Notes: generated from the letters alone by a model not told the origin. Positions 1-9,421 are shown, numbered from the stretch's first letter. The stretch is 64,000 nucleotides of DNA from Saccharophagus degradans 2-40 (GCF_000013665.1 NC_007912.1:744001-808000), one strand, 5' to 3'. Numbers and translations are program-made.

Positions 1-156
1 GGCAGAGGTAAATACTAGGTCGCATTTTACCCCCAATATGGTTAGCGATTTGGGGGCCGAAGTTGTTGTTGGCAGTGTAGATGTGTCGAAGTATTTACTT
101 AATTCTTCTACGCAAGCTTGCGAAAGGTTGGCGGTTGCTAGTGTTAATTCGCTCAT
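1..156 (-). CDS. Hypothetical protein, N-terminal part only (cut by window edge)
   Basis: On the minus strand an ATG at 154-156 opens a frame that stays open for 52 codons to the window edge, so only the N-terminus is present. The residues begin MSELTLATANLSQACVEEL and include a threonine-rich stretch (TLPTTTSA) around residue 30. I do not recognise the family. It lies about 95 bp downstream of the 606-residue gene on the same strand and could be co-transcribed with it. Nothing about its function can be read from this fragment. Confidence 0.5.
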   Translation of the reverse strand, partial: MSELTLATANLSQACVEELSKYFDTSTLPTTTSAPKSLTILGVKCDLVFTSA

Positions 157-249
157 GGCGTGTTCCTTTTCTTGGCTCCATCAAGTCCGTAAGGTGTAAG
201 ATGGCGATGTAATTTGGTCGTGGGTGGCCGGGTTGTTTAACACTAGGTT

Positions 250-2070
250 TTAAGTAACTATTTTTGGCCAGTTGCCTTTGGCTGTGAGTGAATCCAACCG
301 TTGAGCAATATCAAAACTAGATGTGGTGTTAGGTGCAATGCCAAGCTTCTTTTCTATGCCTGCGCACAGCAGAATTTCTTCTGCATTGAGCAACGTTGAA
401 ATTTTATCGTCGTTGCTACCAAAGGTCGTATCTTCATTGTTGTTTATCGCTTGAATGGCTCTTGCTCGCACCCGCGCCGCTTTAGCAAATAAAACACTCG
501 CCTCTTGTTTAAGTAAACCGTTCACCTGATTTTTGTATTCGGCTAGCAATGGCTTCGGCGTGGGATATTTGCCTTCCGTGCCGTACGCGAGTATTTGCTC
601 GTCAGACAGTACCCCTGCTTGCTGGGGGTAAAGGTCTCCAGTATTCAGTGCTTCTTGAATATAGGCTTTGAAACCATCCAAAATGCCAGTGGCGAAATTG
701 TAAAGTAAGACGCTGGTCCAGTTGTGATTGTCGATAAGCACCTTGCCAAAATCGTGGGTAAGCACAGAATTGGTTGCAAGGCGAACAATATGCGGTGGCG
801 GATAATCACCACTACTGGTTTCGTGAAGTACGTGTTTAACAGCGGATTGCGCTTCGGATTGAAAAGCAAGGTAGGCAAATTGCGCCACGTGAGTTGGGCT
901 TTCGCTAAAATAGCGCGTTAAATAGTCATCGTGCCAAGATGTGTCGCCTACATCTCTAGCGACGAATTGAGTTAACGTGTCGCCATTAAAGCCTAGTAAA
1001 AAGTTCTGTGCGTTTGCTGATGTATGAATTAAACCATAATTTAAAAATAGTCTCGCTTTAGCACGCCCTAAACTTATCGCAAAGTTGTTGCGCCAACTTT
1101 CGCATTGGTCCGCAGGCTGAACTTCACGGTCAAATTTATTGCGTGCATAGGGAATGGCTTGGCAAGGAATATACGCAGCGCCGGGCTTCATGCAAGATAA
1201 GTTGCGTACTTGAAAACCATCGCGTACAAGTTTGCCATTTTTATCGGTCATGGTGGTGGGTGCGGTGATGGTTAGCACTTCTGTTTGTACGCCAAAGCTT
1301 GGGTCTATATTTGGCATGGCTTCTATTACTTCAGAGCGCAACATGGCCATGGAGCAATTCGCTTCAAGTCGATTTTTGCCAAACCCTCCCTCAGCTTGGC
1401 TGCCTACGTAATCTACCCCTGTTTTTACGGAATATAAGCGATACTTGGTATTGGCGAGTTCTTTGGGCTTGCAGCCAGTAGGCGAAGCGGCTTTGCCTGC
1501 ATCGCTTACAATATTTACAAAACGATTAAACCCTTTGGCTTTCCATTCGGGTACATTGGGTGATGGTTTACCTGGTTTTTCTTCTAGCTTAAACCTTTGC
1601 CCTAAATCTACTTCGTTTGCCGCGATTTTGGGTAGAGCGGTTGCGTCTTGTGGTATTAACGCCAAGCAGCTGCGTGAAGCTGTACTCCAGCGGGGCAACA
1701 GGCGAAAGTTCTCTGTTACATCGTCGCTGAGTAAGTCTTGATCTATTGTTGCCCAGCTTAGCGAGTTTTGCGGGTTGGAATCCCAAGTGTTAAACGGAAA
1801 CCTCACTACCTTTTCTGTAATAAACAATGCATGTACCCACGGGTGTTTGGTGCTAAAACCGGTGATTGTTTCTATTTTAATTGCGGGTGTATTTTTCGCC
1901 TCCCAAAGCAGAAAGGCTTTTTGTGAATCTGGTTTCGCATAGAGCGGGGCGTTGGCTAAGCATTCTAAGGCGCAAAAATCGCGTCCGGCTTGGCCATTTA
2001 GGCCAGTGGTACAGTCTGTGGCAATATTATCCCAAATGGAGATGGCATCTTGTTGGTTGTATGTAGGCAT
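250..2070 (-). CDS. Unrecognised 606-residue cytoplasmic protein
   Basis: A long minus-strand frame starts at ATG 2068-2070, preceded by an AAGGA ribosome site about 8 bases upstream, and ends at TAA 250-252. There is no signal peptide or obvious membrane segment. The only suggestive element is near residues 345-375, where HTSANAQNFLL is followed by FVARDVGDTSWH. This loosely recalls the His-x(n)-Asn ... Arg-Asp arrangement of IucA/IucC-type siderophore synthetases and kinase-like folds. That is a weak visual resemblance, not an assignment. It sits between a coiled-coil gene upstream and another unknown gene downstream, all on the minus strand, so the three may form one unit. Function unknown. 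Confidence 0.75.
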   Translation of the reverse strand: MPTYNQQDAISIWDNIATDCTTGLNGQAGRDFCALECLANAPLYAKPDSQKAFLLWEAKNTPAIKIETITGFSTKHPWVHALFITEKVVRFPFNTWDSNPQNSLSWATIDQDLLSDDVTENFRLLPRWSTASRSCLALIPQDATALPKIAANEVDLGQRFKLEEKPGKPSPNVPEWKAKGFNRFVNIVSDAGKAASPTGCKPKELANTKYRLYSVKTGVDYVGSQAEGGFGKNRLEANCSMAMLRSEVIEAMPNIDPSFGVQTEVLTITAPTTMTDKNGKLVRDGFQVRNLSCMKPGAAYIPCQAIPYARNKFDREVQPADQCESWRNNFAISLGRAKARLFLNYGLIHTSANAQNFLLGFNGDTLTQFVARDVGDTSWHDDYLTRYFSESPTHVAQFAYLAFQSEAQSAVKHVLHETSSGDYPPPHIVRLATNSVLTHDFGKVLIDNHNWTSVLLYNFATGILDGFKAYIQEALNTGDLYPQQAGVLSDEQILAYGTEGKYPTPKPLLAEYKNQVNGLLKQEASVLFAKAARVRARAIQAINNNEDTTFGSNDDKISTLLNAEEILLCAGIEKKLGIAPNTTSSFDIAQRLDSLTAKGNWPKIVT

Positions 2071-2181
2071 CCGAATATCCTTTTTTGCGCGCTACCTGCT
2101 TTACGGTGCCGAAAATATTTATGAGCGGTAAGCTAGGCAAATTATTGTATTGTTAAGCCGTGGTACTTGGCGTGCTTATTG

Positions 2182-2712
2182 TTATTGCCCTGTTGCACGG
2201 GCAATAGTTGCGTTTAGCTCTTTTAATTCTTCTTCAAGGCCCTGTAGTCTTGGGTCTTGGTGAATATCTTGTTGGTGGAAGCCATGCTCGAGAATTGTGA
2301 GCTTTATTTTTAGGTTTTCTAGCGCACCTGTTTGATTGTTTTTGCAATCGTACAGGCTTGCTATCTTCGCTTCTTTTTTGGCAATATCCTTTGCTCGCCA
2401 GTCAATTTCATCTTGTAGCTGAATGAGTTCTTGGCTTGCGTCTAGCTTGTCTAAACTTGCAAAGTTGTCTTTCCACTGTTTTATTTCTAGTTTGCGTTGT
2501 TTAACAAGAGTCTTCGTTTTATCTAGTTTTTTATTGGTTTTTTGTAATTCAAGTTCGGCTTGGTCAATGCTGTTTTTTAACTCGCTCTCGTCTAGGCCGC
2601 TTTCACGCTCTATATTTATTTCGGCGAGTAAAATTTCACGTTGTTGGTTTAACCTAGTTAGCTGATCCTGTAGTTCTACAATCTGATCTTGTTGGCTAGT
2701 CATAGTATTCAT
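2182..2712 (-). CDS. Coiled-coil protein of unknown function
   Basis: The 176-residue product is almost entirely heptad-rich (residues about 8-110 and 145-172), dominated by Leu, Gln, Glu and Lys, with no signal peptide or membrane segment. This suggests a soluble coiled coil. ATG codons at 2712 and 2703 are both possible starts. It lies about 110 bp upstream of the 606-residue unknown gene on the same strand, with no clear terminator between them, so co-transcription is plausible. Coiled-coil content alone does not identify a function. Confidence 0.6.
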   Translation of the reverse strand: MNTMTSQQDQIVELQDQLTRLNQQREILLAEINIERESGLDESELKNSIDQAELELQKTNKKLDKTKTLVKQRKLEIKQWKDNFASLDKLDASQELIQLQDEIDWRAKDIAKKEAKIASLYDCKNNQTGALENLKIKLTILEHGFHQQDIHQDPRLQGLEEELKELNATIARATGQ

Positions 2713-2782
2713 CTTTGGGTTGCTGTGGCTTTAACGTTTTGCGGGTGTGCTAGGTGAAAATACTGGGCGTAAATATAAGGGC

Positions 2783-2831
2783 ATGCAAATAAAAGCAGAG
2801 TCATCCAAGCTTACTCTGCTTTTATTTGCAT
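2783..2831. terminator. Perfect 19-bp inverted repeat (possible bidirectional terminator)
   Basis: The arms at 2783-2801 and 2813-2831 pair perfectly over 19 bp around an 11-nt loop. Each arm carries an AAAA/TTTT tract, as in bidirectional terminators. It lies 5' of the coiled-coil gene, with no gene reading into it closely, so its role is unclear. It could be an orphan terminator or a small palindromic repeat. Confidence 0.5.
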
Positions 2832-3108
2832 AAGCTAAAGTATTTGAAATTGAGCGTCTACCAACGAAAGTATGAAAATGCGTGGAAATATTAAGGAGCT
2901 GTTTACAGCAGCTAAGTGGTTATTTGTGCACAGGTTTTGCAGGTTATTGTTTTTATTGGTATTTAAATGCAGGCGCGCCCAATTTATGTAACGTTAGGGA
3001 GTGAAAATTATTAATAATAAATGTGTTATGTAAATCTTGTTGGGGAGGGGATTTCTGTCTAAATGTAAGTTTGGGTGCCAGATGGGGAGTAAAATCCGGT
3101 ATAACAAT

Positions 3109-3147
3109 AAACAGCGCCTCCTACTCGGTAAGTAAGGGGCGCTGTTT
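3109..3147 (-). terminator. Rho-independent terminator of the GH43 gene
   Basis: A 10-bp stem (3109-3118 with 3138-3147) begins 3 bases after the GH43 stop codon. On the minus strand it is followed by a T-rich tail. Confidence 0.65.
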
Positions 3148-3150
3148 GTT

Positions 3151-4884
3151 TTAGTTTTGTTGTGCGGTGGATTCGGCGTACATACCCACTACTGCGCCAG
3201 TAAACCCGCCCGCTTTAGCTGTGGTAAGTAGGTTGGCATCGGCTTGGTTCAACAAGGTGGTGTAGCGTTTGCCGTTGGTGCTATACGCGAAATTTAATTC
3301 GGCTTTACCTATATTTACACGCAGGTAAATAGGGTGGCCGTGCTTAAGCTTAACAACCTGCTCGGCAACCGTATCTCCCCTTATCGATTCATTTTTACCC
3401 GCTTTTTTACGCACGCGCAAAACGGTTTGCCCTTTACTGTTTAACCCTAGGCCAAAGGCGTAAAAGTGTTCGTCGTTTTGTACGGCGAGTAACCCTGCTT
3501 CGTCGCCAACGGTGTGTGGGTTAAAGGTTAGTTGGGTGGCGAAGGAGGCCGTCATATGAGCGAGCCGTCGGCCAATAAACGACGGCTGGTTAACTGCCCC
3601 AATGGTATCGGCGCGCGCTTCTAAAATAAGTTCGCCATTACCTGTTTGCCACCATTTGGAACGCGGTGTGCGAACAAATAGCCAGTGGGGGGCAAGCGAA
3701 GCGTTGGTAAATTCCTCGCGCACAGTAAAGTTTCCAGTCATTGCGCGCGGGGCGGGTTTGCCTGCAGGTAATTTGGGTTTGGTTACTCGGTAGGGCACAG
3801 CCTCGCCTTTTTCGAGCACGTGTGGCCAGCCGTTTTGCCATGTTACTGGCAACATAAATGTTTCGCGTCCGGTGGCAAAATTGCCGGGGTCTTGTGGTGG
3901 CTTAGCTAAATCGTAAACGCGAGTACCCAGAAATACCGTCCACCAGTCGCCGTTGGTATCTTGAAATAAATCTGCATGACCCGTTGCCGTTACAGGGTGT
4001 TCTCTGTCGTCGGGTAAACCAACTTGAGTCAACACAGGGTTATTGGGGTTGGCTTCGTAGGGTCCAAATACATTGTCAGATCTATACACCAATTGGCCGT
4101 GGAAGTATCCCGTGCCGCCACCAGGGGCATAGAGGTAGTAGGTGCCATCAATTTTATATATATGCGGCCCTTCAATATATTCTGTGTGCCATGGCGCTTC
4201 GTCGCCACCGTCCACAAGCATTACATCGTCAGATACCGGCGCAAATGTTTTGGAGTCAACTTCCATTACCCACAGGGCTGTGTGGGCAGGGTATTTCTGC
4301 ACAGGTGGATTACGATGATGCACGATATAGGTTTTGCCGTCCTCGTCGAAAAATAGCGAGGGGTCTATGCCAATTACCTCTGGTAGCCATATTGGGTCTG
4401 ACCAGGGGCCCGCGGGATTGGTGGCGGTAACGATAAAATTTCCTCCGCAGGCTACGCAGGTATTTATTACGTAAAAGGTCCCGTCGCGGTATTCGATTGC
4501 CGGTGCATAAACGCCGTTGTAGCCTAAGTGAATACCATCAAATGAAAGTTGCTCTGGGCGGTGAATAGCGTTACCCAGTTGGGTCCAATTCACTAAGTCA
4601 CGGCTGTGAAATACTGGAATGCCAGGGTAGAAGCCAAAGGTGGAGTTCACCAAATAATAATCTTCGCCTACTCGCACAATACTTGGGTCTGGGTGGTAGC
4701 CGGCGAGTATGGGGTTTTGGTATTGATTTGAGGCGAGTGGAGCCTTAAATATCTCGTCGTTACCTTGATATTCAAACCACGAAAAATGCGCTAGCGGTTT
4801 ACTTGAGGTTTTGAGCGGCGCGTCCAGCGCGCAAGCCGCAAGTAGACCCGCGTAAACAGCAAGGAGTAAGCACTTAATTTTCAT
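3151..4884 (-). CDS. GH43 family glycoside hydrolase lipoprotein (xylosidase/arabinosidase type)
   Basis: Predicted to release xylose or arabinose from plant-type oligosaccharides at the cell envelope. The N-terminus carries a lipoprotein signal ending LLAAC, so Cys18 would be lipidated. Residues about 57-380 form the five-bladed GH43 propeller. The expected acidic residues are visible: Asp66 (HPDPSI), Asp174 (GIDPSLF) and Glu238 (IEGPHIYK). Residues about 385-577 look like the C-terminal beta-sandwich found in many GH43 beta-xylosidases. The start is supported by an AAGG site upstream. An MFS sugar transporter lies upstream on the same strand, separated by about 490 bp, so the two probably have separate promoters. 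Substrate specificity within GH43 cannot be fixed by eye. Confidence 0.9.
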   Translation of the reverse strand: MKIKCLLLAVYAGLLAACALDAPLKTSSKPLAHFSWFEYQGNDEIFKAPLASNQYQNPILAGYHPDPSIVRVGEDYYLVNSTFGFYPGIPVFHSRDLVNWTQLGNAIHRPEQLSFDGIHLGYNGVYAPAIEYRDGTFYVINTCVACGGNFIVTATNPAGPWSDPIWLPEVIGIDPSLFFDEDGKTYIVHHRNPPVQKYPAHTALWVMEVDSKTFAPVSDDVMLVDGGDEAPWHTEYIEGPHIYKIDGTYYLYAPGGGTGYFHGQLVYRSDNVFGPYEANPNNPVLTQVGLPDDREHPVTATGHADLFQDTNGDWWTVFLGTRVYDLAKPPQDPGNFATGRETFMLPVTWQNGWPHVLEKGEAVPYRVTKPKLPAGKPAPRAMTGNFTVREEFTNASLAPHWLFVRTPRSKWWQTGNGELILEARADTIGAVNQPSFIGRRLAHMTASFATQLTFNPHTVGDEAGLLAVQNDEHFYAFGLGLNSKGQTVLRVRKKAGKNESIRGDTVAEQVVKLKHGHPIYLRVNIGKAELNFAYSTNGKRYTTLLNQADANLLTTAKAGGFTGAVVGMYAESTAQQN

Positions 4885-5068
4885 TTTAAGTTACCTTATT
4901 TGTTGTATTGTTTTAATTGGAATTATGTAAAGGTTATTTTTACCATTAGGTTGGCAGGCGTTGGTAAGACTATTGTGAAAATTACTAGTAGTTTTATAAA
5001 TGTGGAAGGTAAGGGTAGCTGAGGAGTGTAACGGGAGCAAAAGCTAGAATTAATTGCCAATTAAAGAA

Positions 5069-5097
5069 GGGGGGGGGGAGGGGCATCCATGCGCCCC
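5069..5097. repeat. G10 homopolymer run with adjacent small hairpin
   Basis: Ten consecutive G (5069-5078) are followed by GGGGCAT-CC-ATGCGCCCC, a short hairpin. The hairpin core (GCATCCATGCGCC) recurs at 5347-5360 downstream of the transporter gene. The tract is noncoding and could vary in length. The rest of 4885-5068, upstream of the GH43 gene, shows no recognisable structure. Confidence 0.4.
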
Positions 5098-5153
5098 AGT
5101 TTATTGATAAACCCCTCTATTATTTTTGCGAAGAGCTTAATCCTTCTAAATCC

Positions 5154-5306
5154 GTAAATTCTTAGGGTAAAAGCTCAAAAAACGTATGAATATGTCCCTA
5201 TAACTTGCTCAATTCGTCTCGGCAACTGCTCCTGCGTTGCTCTAACATCGCCATCCATGGCGAAGCATGAATTGAGCATTTTTGATCTTTCTCCCTAAGA
5301 ATTTAC
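5154..5306. repeat. Inverted-repeat-bounded noncoding element (about 150 bp)
   Basis: Perfect 14-bp terminal inverted repeats (5154-5167 and 5293-5306) bound the element. The arms continue imperfectly inward (AAAG.TCAAAAA) and a second inner pair, TGCTCAATTC / GAATTGAGCA, is present. The interior has two small palindromes and no coding potential. This is the architecture of a small foldable MITE-like or intergenic repeat element. Confidence 0.5.
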
Positions 5307-5344
5307 TCGCTGAGTTACCTAGGTCAGGTTTGTCATCAGTTTAA

Positions 5345-5360
5345 GGCGCATCCATGCGCC
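5345..5360 (-). terminator. Short hairpin downstream of the MFS gene
   Basis: A 7-bp stem (5345-5351 / 5354-5360) lies 15 bases past the transporter stop on the minus strand. The T-run is weak, so this is only a possible terminator. Confidence 0.35.
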
Positions 5361-5374
5361 CTTAATTTTATAAC

Positions 5375-6880
5375 TTACTGATCGTTAACTTTGAGCGTAG
5401 CCAAGGCTGCAATAATTAAAAATACACCGCCTAATACAAGGGCGTAAATTGCTTGGCCATCAAATAAACCGCTTACGGCAATGCCTAATACACTGGCTGC
5501 GAGTATTTGCGGAATAACAATAAAGAAATTGAAAATACCAATATACAAACCCAATTTAGAGCTGGGCAAAGCGCCAGAAAGCATGGCGTACGGCAACGAG
5601 AGTATAGAGGCCCACGCAAAGCCAATACCTATCATTGATACCCATAGCCAAGATGGATCTTTAATTAGCATCATAGAGATATAGCCTGCAGCACCCAACA
5701 TAAGGTTAATGCAATGGGTTGTTTTTTGGCCCCAACGGCGCGCCATAATGGGAATAAAAAACGCAGCTAGCGCAGCGAAGGCATTGTAGGCAGCAAACAT
5801 TATGCCCACCCAATCGGCGCCCTTGTTGTACATTGCCGAGGTAGTGTCACTGGTGCCGTAGTGAAACGCTGTTACTGCAGGTGTGGTGTAAATCCACAGT
5901 GCAAATAATGCGAACCAACTAAAAAATTGCACTATGGCCAATTGCACCATGGTGCGCGGCATATTAAATAGGTCGTGGGTAATTTGATAAATAGCGTTAT
6001 GGATACGACCTTTACTTTGCAGTATGTGCGCAATAAGTTGTAAGCCACCAAACATGGCTGCAAGGCCGGCTAGAATATACAGCTCTTCGCGCAGTTCAAA
6101 ATAATGAATAGCAATGGTGCTTGCAATTGCAACAGCGGCAAATCCAATACCGCCAGCCACGTAATTTTTGTGGTCGTCGCTAGTATCAGCTTGGCTGTCG
6201 TTGTGTTGCTCGTACTGGTTAAAGGCTGCTATTTCTTCTGGAGTGTATTCTTTGGTACGGAATACGGTCCACATTACGGTGGTAACTAATACTGCACCAC
6301 CGAAATAAAATGCGTAAACAACCGTAGAAGGTATTTCACCTTCTGGCGCGGTGTTTTCCATGCCCAGCCAGTTGGTTAGCATCCAAGGTAAAGCAGAGGC
6401 CACTACCGAGGCGACACCAATAAAAAAGCTTTGGGTGGCGAACCCTTGGGTGCGTTGTTTGGGTGGCAACATGTCGCCCACAAATGCGCGAAACGGTTCC
6501 ATTGCGATGTTAAATGATGCGTCCATAATCCACAGCATGCCGGCTGCCATCCACAGCGCAGGGGAGTGAGGCATAATAAATAAACACGCGGTAGCGGCGA
6601 CGGCACCAATGGTGAAGTAAGGGCGGCGGCGACCAAAGCGATTCCATGTGCGGTCGCTCATGTAGCCAATAATAGGTTGAACAAGTAAGCCCGTAATAGG
6701 GCCTGCTATCCATAAAATAGGAATAGCGTCTATCTCTGCGCCTAGGGTTTGAAATATACGGGAGACGTTTGCGGTTTGTAATGCAAAGCCAAATTGAATA
6801 CCGATAAAGCCGAAACACATGTTCCAGATTTGCCAGAAGTTAAGTTCGGGCCGCGGCCTAGGCTGAAGAGTTTGGTTCAT
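5375..6880 (-). CDS. MFS sugar transporter, maltose/sucrose-type (SUT/GPH-like)
   Basis: A 501-residue inner-membrane protein with about 12 hydrophobic segments. It probably imports oligosaccharides by cation symport. Between the second and third helices lies an MFS loop, MSDRTWNRFGRRRPY. The sequence MEPFRAFVGDML at about residues 127-138 is typical of SLC45-like bacterial maltose/sucrose transporters. A long hydrophilic segment (about 208-240) marks the central loop. The GH15 glucoamylase-type gene lies directly upstream on the same strand and a GH13 alpha-glucosidase just beyond, so alpha-glucosides such as maltose are the likeliest cargo. That substrate is inferred from context. Confidence 0.88.
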   Translation of the reverse strand: MNQTLQPRPRPELNFWQIWNMCFGFIGIQFGFALQTANVSRIFQTLGAEIDAIPILWIAGPITGLLVQPIIGYMSDRTWNRFGRRRPYFTIGAVAATACLFIMPHSPALWMAAGMLWIMDASFNIAMEPFRAFVGDMLPPKQRTQGFATQSFFIGVASVVASALPWMLTNWLGMENTAPEGEIPSTVVYAFYFGGAVLVTTVMWTVFRTKEYTPEEIAAFNQYEQHNDSQADTSDDHKNYVAGGIGFAAVAIASTIAIHYFELREELYILAGLAAMFGGLQLIAHILQSKGRIHNAIYQITHDLFNMPRTMVQLAIVQFFSWFALFALWIYTTPAVTAFHYGTSDTTSAMYNKGADWVGIMFAAYNAFAALAAFFIPIMARRWGQKTTHCINLMLGAAGYISMMLIKDPSWLWVSMIGIGFAWASILSLPYAMLSGALPSSKLGLYIGIFNFFIVIPQILAASVLGIAVSGLFDGQAIYALVLGGVFLIIAALATLKVNDQ

Positions 6881-6916
6881 AATGCACTCTTATTGTTATG
6901 TTGGTATATACAATAG

Positions 6917-6938
6917 TGGGCAATAAAAACATTGCCCA
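6917..6938. other. 8-bp stem hairpin in the GH15-MFS spacer
   Basis: TGGGCAAT (6917-6924) and ATTGCCCA (6931-6938) pair around a 6-nt loop. It lies between the GH15 terminator and the transporter start codon, so it would form in the transporter leader or mark a protein-binding site. Function is not evident. Confidence 0.3.
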
Positions 6939-6944
6939 ATAAAC

Positions 6945-6975
6945 AAAAAAACCTTGGCACAATTAAGCGCCAAGG
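6945..6975 (-). terminator. Rho-independent terminator of the GH15 gene
   Basis: A 7-bp stem (6952-6958 / 6969-6975) with a 10-nt loop is followed on the minus strand by seven T. It sits 35 bases past the GH15 stop and would separate it, fully or partly, from the transporter gene. Confidence 0.8.
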
Positions 6976-7009
6976 ATGGATGAAAGTAAAAGGTTGCTAC
7001 TTATACGCA

Positions 7010-9421
7010 TTATTTTTTATAGCGCTTAGCAACAGGTGTGTAGTGATCCCACACTTCTTTATCTGCTAGCGAGCGCAAAAGCTTTAAGTATTCCGCGTGG
7101 GTCCAAGCCAGTGGTGTAGCCGAGTTGGTACCTGTGCCTATAGGGTAATTGTATGCGCTGTTATCGCCCACGCCATCCCACACTTGCTCGGGTAACATTA
7201 AGCCTTCGTTGGCGAATGTTTCCATAGAGTTTACGTAGATATTGCGCAAGTTAGTGAGCTCTGCGTCGCTAACACCGTTGTCGGCTTTAGCTAAGGCCAA
7301 CTCGTAGTGGCCGCGCTCGCCGGTAAAGAAAGGCCAAATGCGGCCGCGTTGGTCTGGGTGCATGGTGCCGCCGTGACCGTAACCTTCACCGGTAGAAGTG
7401 GTTTCGCCGTAGCCGTCGCCACCGTAACGGCGCCAGCCAACAGCTTGTTTACCGTTAACATTAACCGTGTATTTTACTTTTAAGAAATCGGGCAGGGCGG
7501 GGTCGTCAATTTCTACTAGTGATTCCGTTATGTGCTCATCCGTGGCTTCGGTTACACCGTAGCGCACCAGCTCTAAAAACCCTGGGTCGATAATGTCGCT
7601 TTCGTTCAATGCAATCTGGCCGTTGCGCTCAAGCAATTTACCTTGATCGTTCGGGTCTTCATTTAAGTTAACGCGTAAAAAGTATTTGCCGTTAGATGGA
7701 GCCTTGTTGAGGTTACCTTGCGTGGTATAAGTGCGCGGAATTAACTTGCTGCGATACTCATCGGCTTTGGCGAGGTATTTTGTTGTGCCTTCGCTATCGC
7801 CAGCAAATTTGGCAAACTCGGCTGCTGTTACTAAGCCCGCAATAACGGCTGCAGTAGTAGAGGGGGAGTGACCCTCTTGCTCTTCCCAGCGCTCTTGTTG
7901 AGTATAGGGTGGGGTAATTGTGCGTTTGTTCCAACCTAGAGATATTTCACCACCATCGGCTAGAAACTCCGCCGCCGGTTTTAACATTACTGTGTACCAG
8001 TGCTTGGCTTCGGCATCGCTAAGTATACCCGCCTGCCACAAGCGCCAGCCCAGCATAATAGGCATGGCTGTTTGGTCTAGTTGCACGGCGTACCATTCTA
8101 AGGTGCCGTCAACGTGGGTTTTTTGTAAGAACCAGCCAGGTGCACCCTCGTAGCCTTCAATATCTGGCCCGGCTTGTACTTTTTTCAAATATTCAAATGC
8201 CACTTTGGGGGTTTCGTTATCGCCCAACGCCAAAAATGCCATGGCTACTTGATAAAAGTCGCGCGGCCAAACCGCTTTGTACCCGGTGGAGGATTCAACC
8301 GCAGGGACTATGTCGCCCCATGGGTTAGAGAGCGAGGCAATAAGGGCGCCCGCGTGGGATTTGTCTTCCTGTGCTTTTAATACCATGGCGCTGGTGTAGG
8401 CGAGTTTACCGCCGTCGGTGGCTTGTGCGGCCATGGCGGGTAAGTTGGGTAGGCTTGCAAGGTAATCTTCCCAGCCCACGGCATCGCCTTCACCGTTGTA
8501 GTTGGTCAGCACCTTGGCAAAGCCGGCTTGTAGCGAGGCTTGAGCCGCTTTGTTGGCGTTAGCCGCCGAGTCGCCAAAGCCTAGGGCTATTTCCCATTCG
8601 GCGCTGCCCTTTGCCATTTCTGGTAGAGATGCTGCCAAGCTTACGTTGCCAGTGGTTTCGCCGGTGCTGCTGTATTGCCAATCTACTTTGCCGTCAGCTA
8701 AATCGGTGGGTAGGTCTGATGTGCCCACAAAGCCCGCGCTGCCAATAATGGGGCTGCCTTTTAGGGCAATTGCCATAGCCGAATTGCCATCGCTCGCATA
8801 GAGGGTGTTGTCTTCTACCCAACCTTTATCGTTAATGCCTGTGTTGGCGATATGCGGGTTAGCGACTAAGTGCGGTGTAATACCATCAATATTACTGGTG
8901 AATATCACCTTCATTACCACCGATTGGTTATCTGGGTTGGTGGCGATGTGTTTTTCGATTTGATAACGGCCCTGCTTGTCTTTGTTTACCAATTTATACG
9001 CTAAGGAAAGAGGGTTGCCTTTAGCGTCGGTATGCAGGTATTCAATATGGTGTTCTGTGTCGTCTCGTTCTGAATGTAAAAAATCGGGGCCTTGGATAAA
9101 AAATTGCATATCCTTAAGTTGTGCTTCATGGATAAGCCCGTACATGGTTTCGGTAAGTATGCCTTGAGTGACAGAGAACCATACTTTAGAGACATTACCG
9201 GTGGGGGCCGATGCTTGGTAGCGGCCTTCCACATATTGTTCGTAGCTGGTGCCAATGCCGGTTTTACCGGAGTAAGCCCAAGTGGGGGCTGCGCCTGGGG
9301 CGCCTGGCGCGGTAGTTTGCGCGCTGGTGTGATCAGTTTGGCTGGTTTTGTCGTTATTGCATCCCGCTAAGCCGGTTAAAGCTAGCACAGAGCATAGAGT
9401 CATTAAACGTTGTAAGCGCAT
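7010..9421 (-). CDS. GH15 glucoamylase-type lipoprotein (glucan 1,4-alpha-glucosidase / glucodextranase)
   Basis: An 803-residue enzyme expected to remove glucose from the non-reducing ends of alpha-glucans. The lipoprotein signal ends LAGC, giving Cys21, so it should sit on an envelope membrane. Residues about 45-320 form the beta-sandwich domain usual in bacterial GH15 proteins. The (alpha/alpha)6 catalytic domain follows, marked by YKAVWPRDFYQVAMAFLALG near residue 385. The probable acid is Glu442 (GTLEWYAVQLDQ) and the probable base is Glu702 (FTGERGHYEL). An Ala/Pro/Thr linker follows the lipobox. It is divergently transcribed from the GH13 alpha-glucosidase over a 270-bp promoter region with TACGTA palindromes, which supports shared control. 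Whether it prefers alpha-1,4 or alpha-1,6 links is not determined. Confidence 0.9.
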   Translation of the reverse strand: MRLQRLMTLCSVLALTGLAGCNNDKTSQTDHTSAQTTAPGAPGAAPTWAYSGKTGIGTSYEQYVEGRYQASAPTGNVSKVWFSVTQGILTETMYGLIHEAQLKDMQFFIQGPDFLHSERDDTEHHIEYLHTDAKGNPLSLAYKLVNKDKQGRYQIEKHIATNPDNQSVVMKVIFTSNIDGITPHLVANPHIANTGINDKGWVEDNTLYASDGNSAMAIALKGSPIIGSAGFVGTSDLPTDLADGKVDWQYSSTGETTGNVSLAASLPEMAKGSAEWEIALGFGDSAANANKAAQASLQAGFAKVLTNYNGEGDAVGWEDYLASLPNLPAMAAQATDGGKLAYTSAMVLKAQEDKSHAGALIASLSNPWGDIVPAVESSTGYKAVWPRDFYQVAMAFLALGDNETPKVAFEYLKKVQAGPDIEGYEGAPGWFLQKTHVDGTLEWYAVQLDQTAMPIMLGWRLWQAGILSDAEAKHWYTVMLKPAAEFLADGGEISLGWNKRTITPPYTQQERWEEQEGHSPSTTAAVIAGLVTAAEFAKFAGDSEGTTKYLAKADEYRSKLIPRTYTTQGNLNKAPSNGKYFLRVNLNEDPNDQGKLLERNGQIALNESDIIDPGFLELVRYGVTEATDEHITESLVEIDDPALPDFLKVKYTVNVNGKQAVGWRRYGGDGYGETTSTGEGYGHGGTMHPDQRGRIWPFFTGERGHYELALAKADNGVSDAELTNLRNIYVNSMETFANEGLMLPEQVWDGVGDNSAYNYPIGTGTNSATPLAWTHAEYLKLLRSLADKEVWDHYTPVAKRYKK

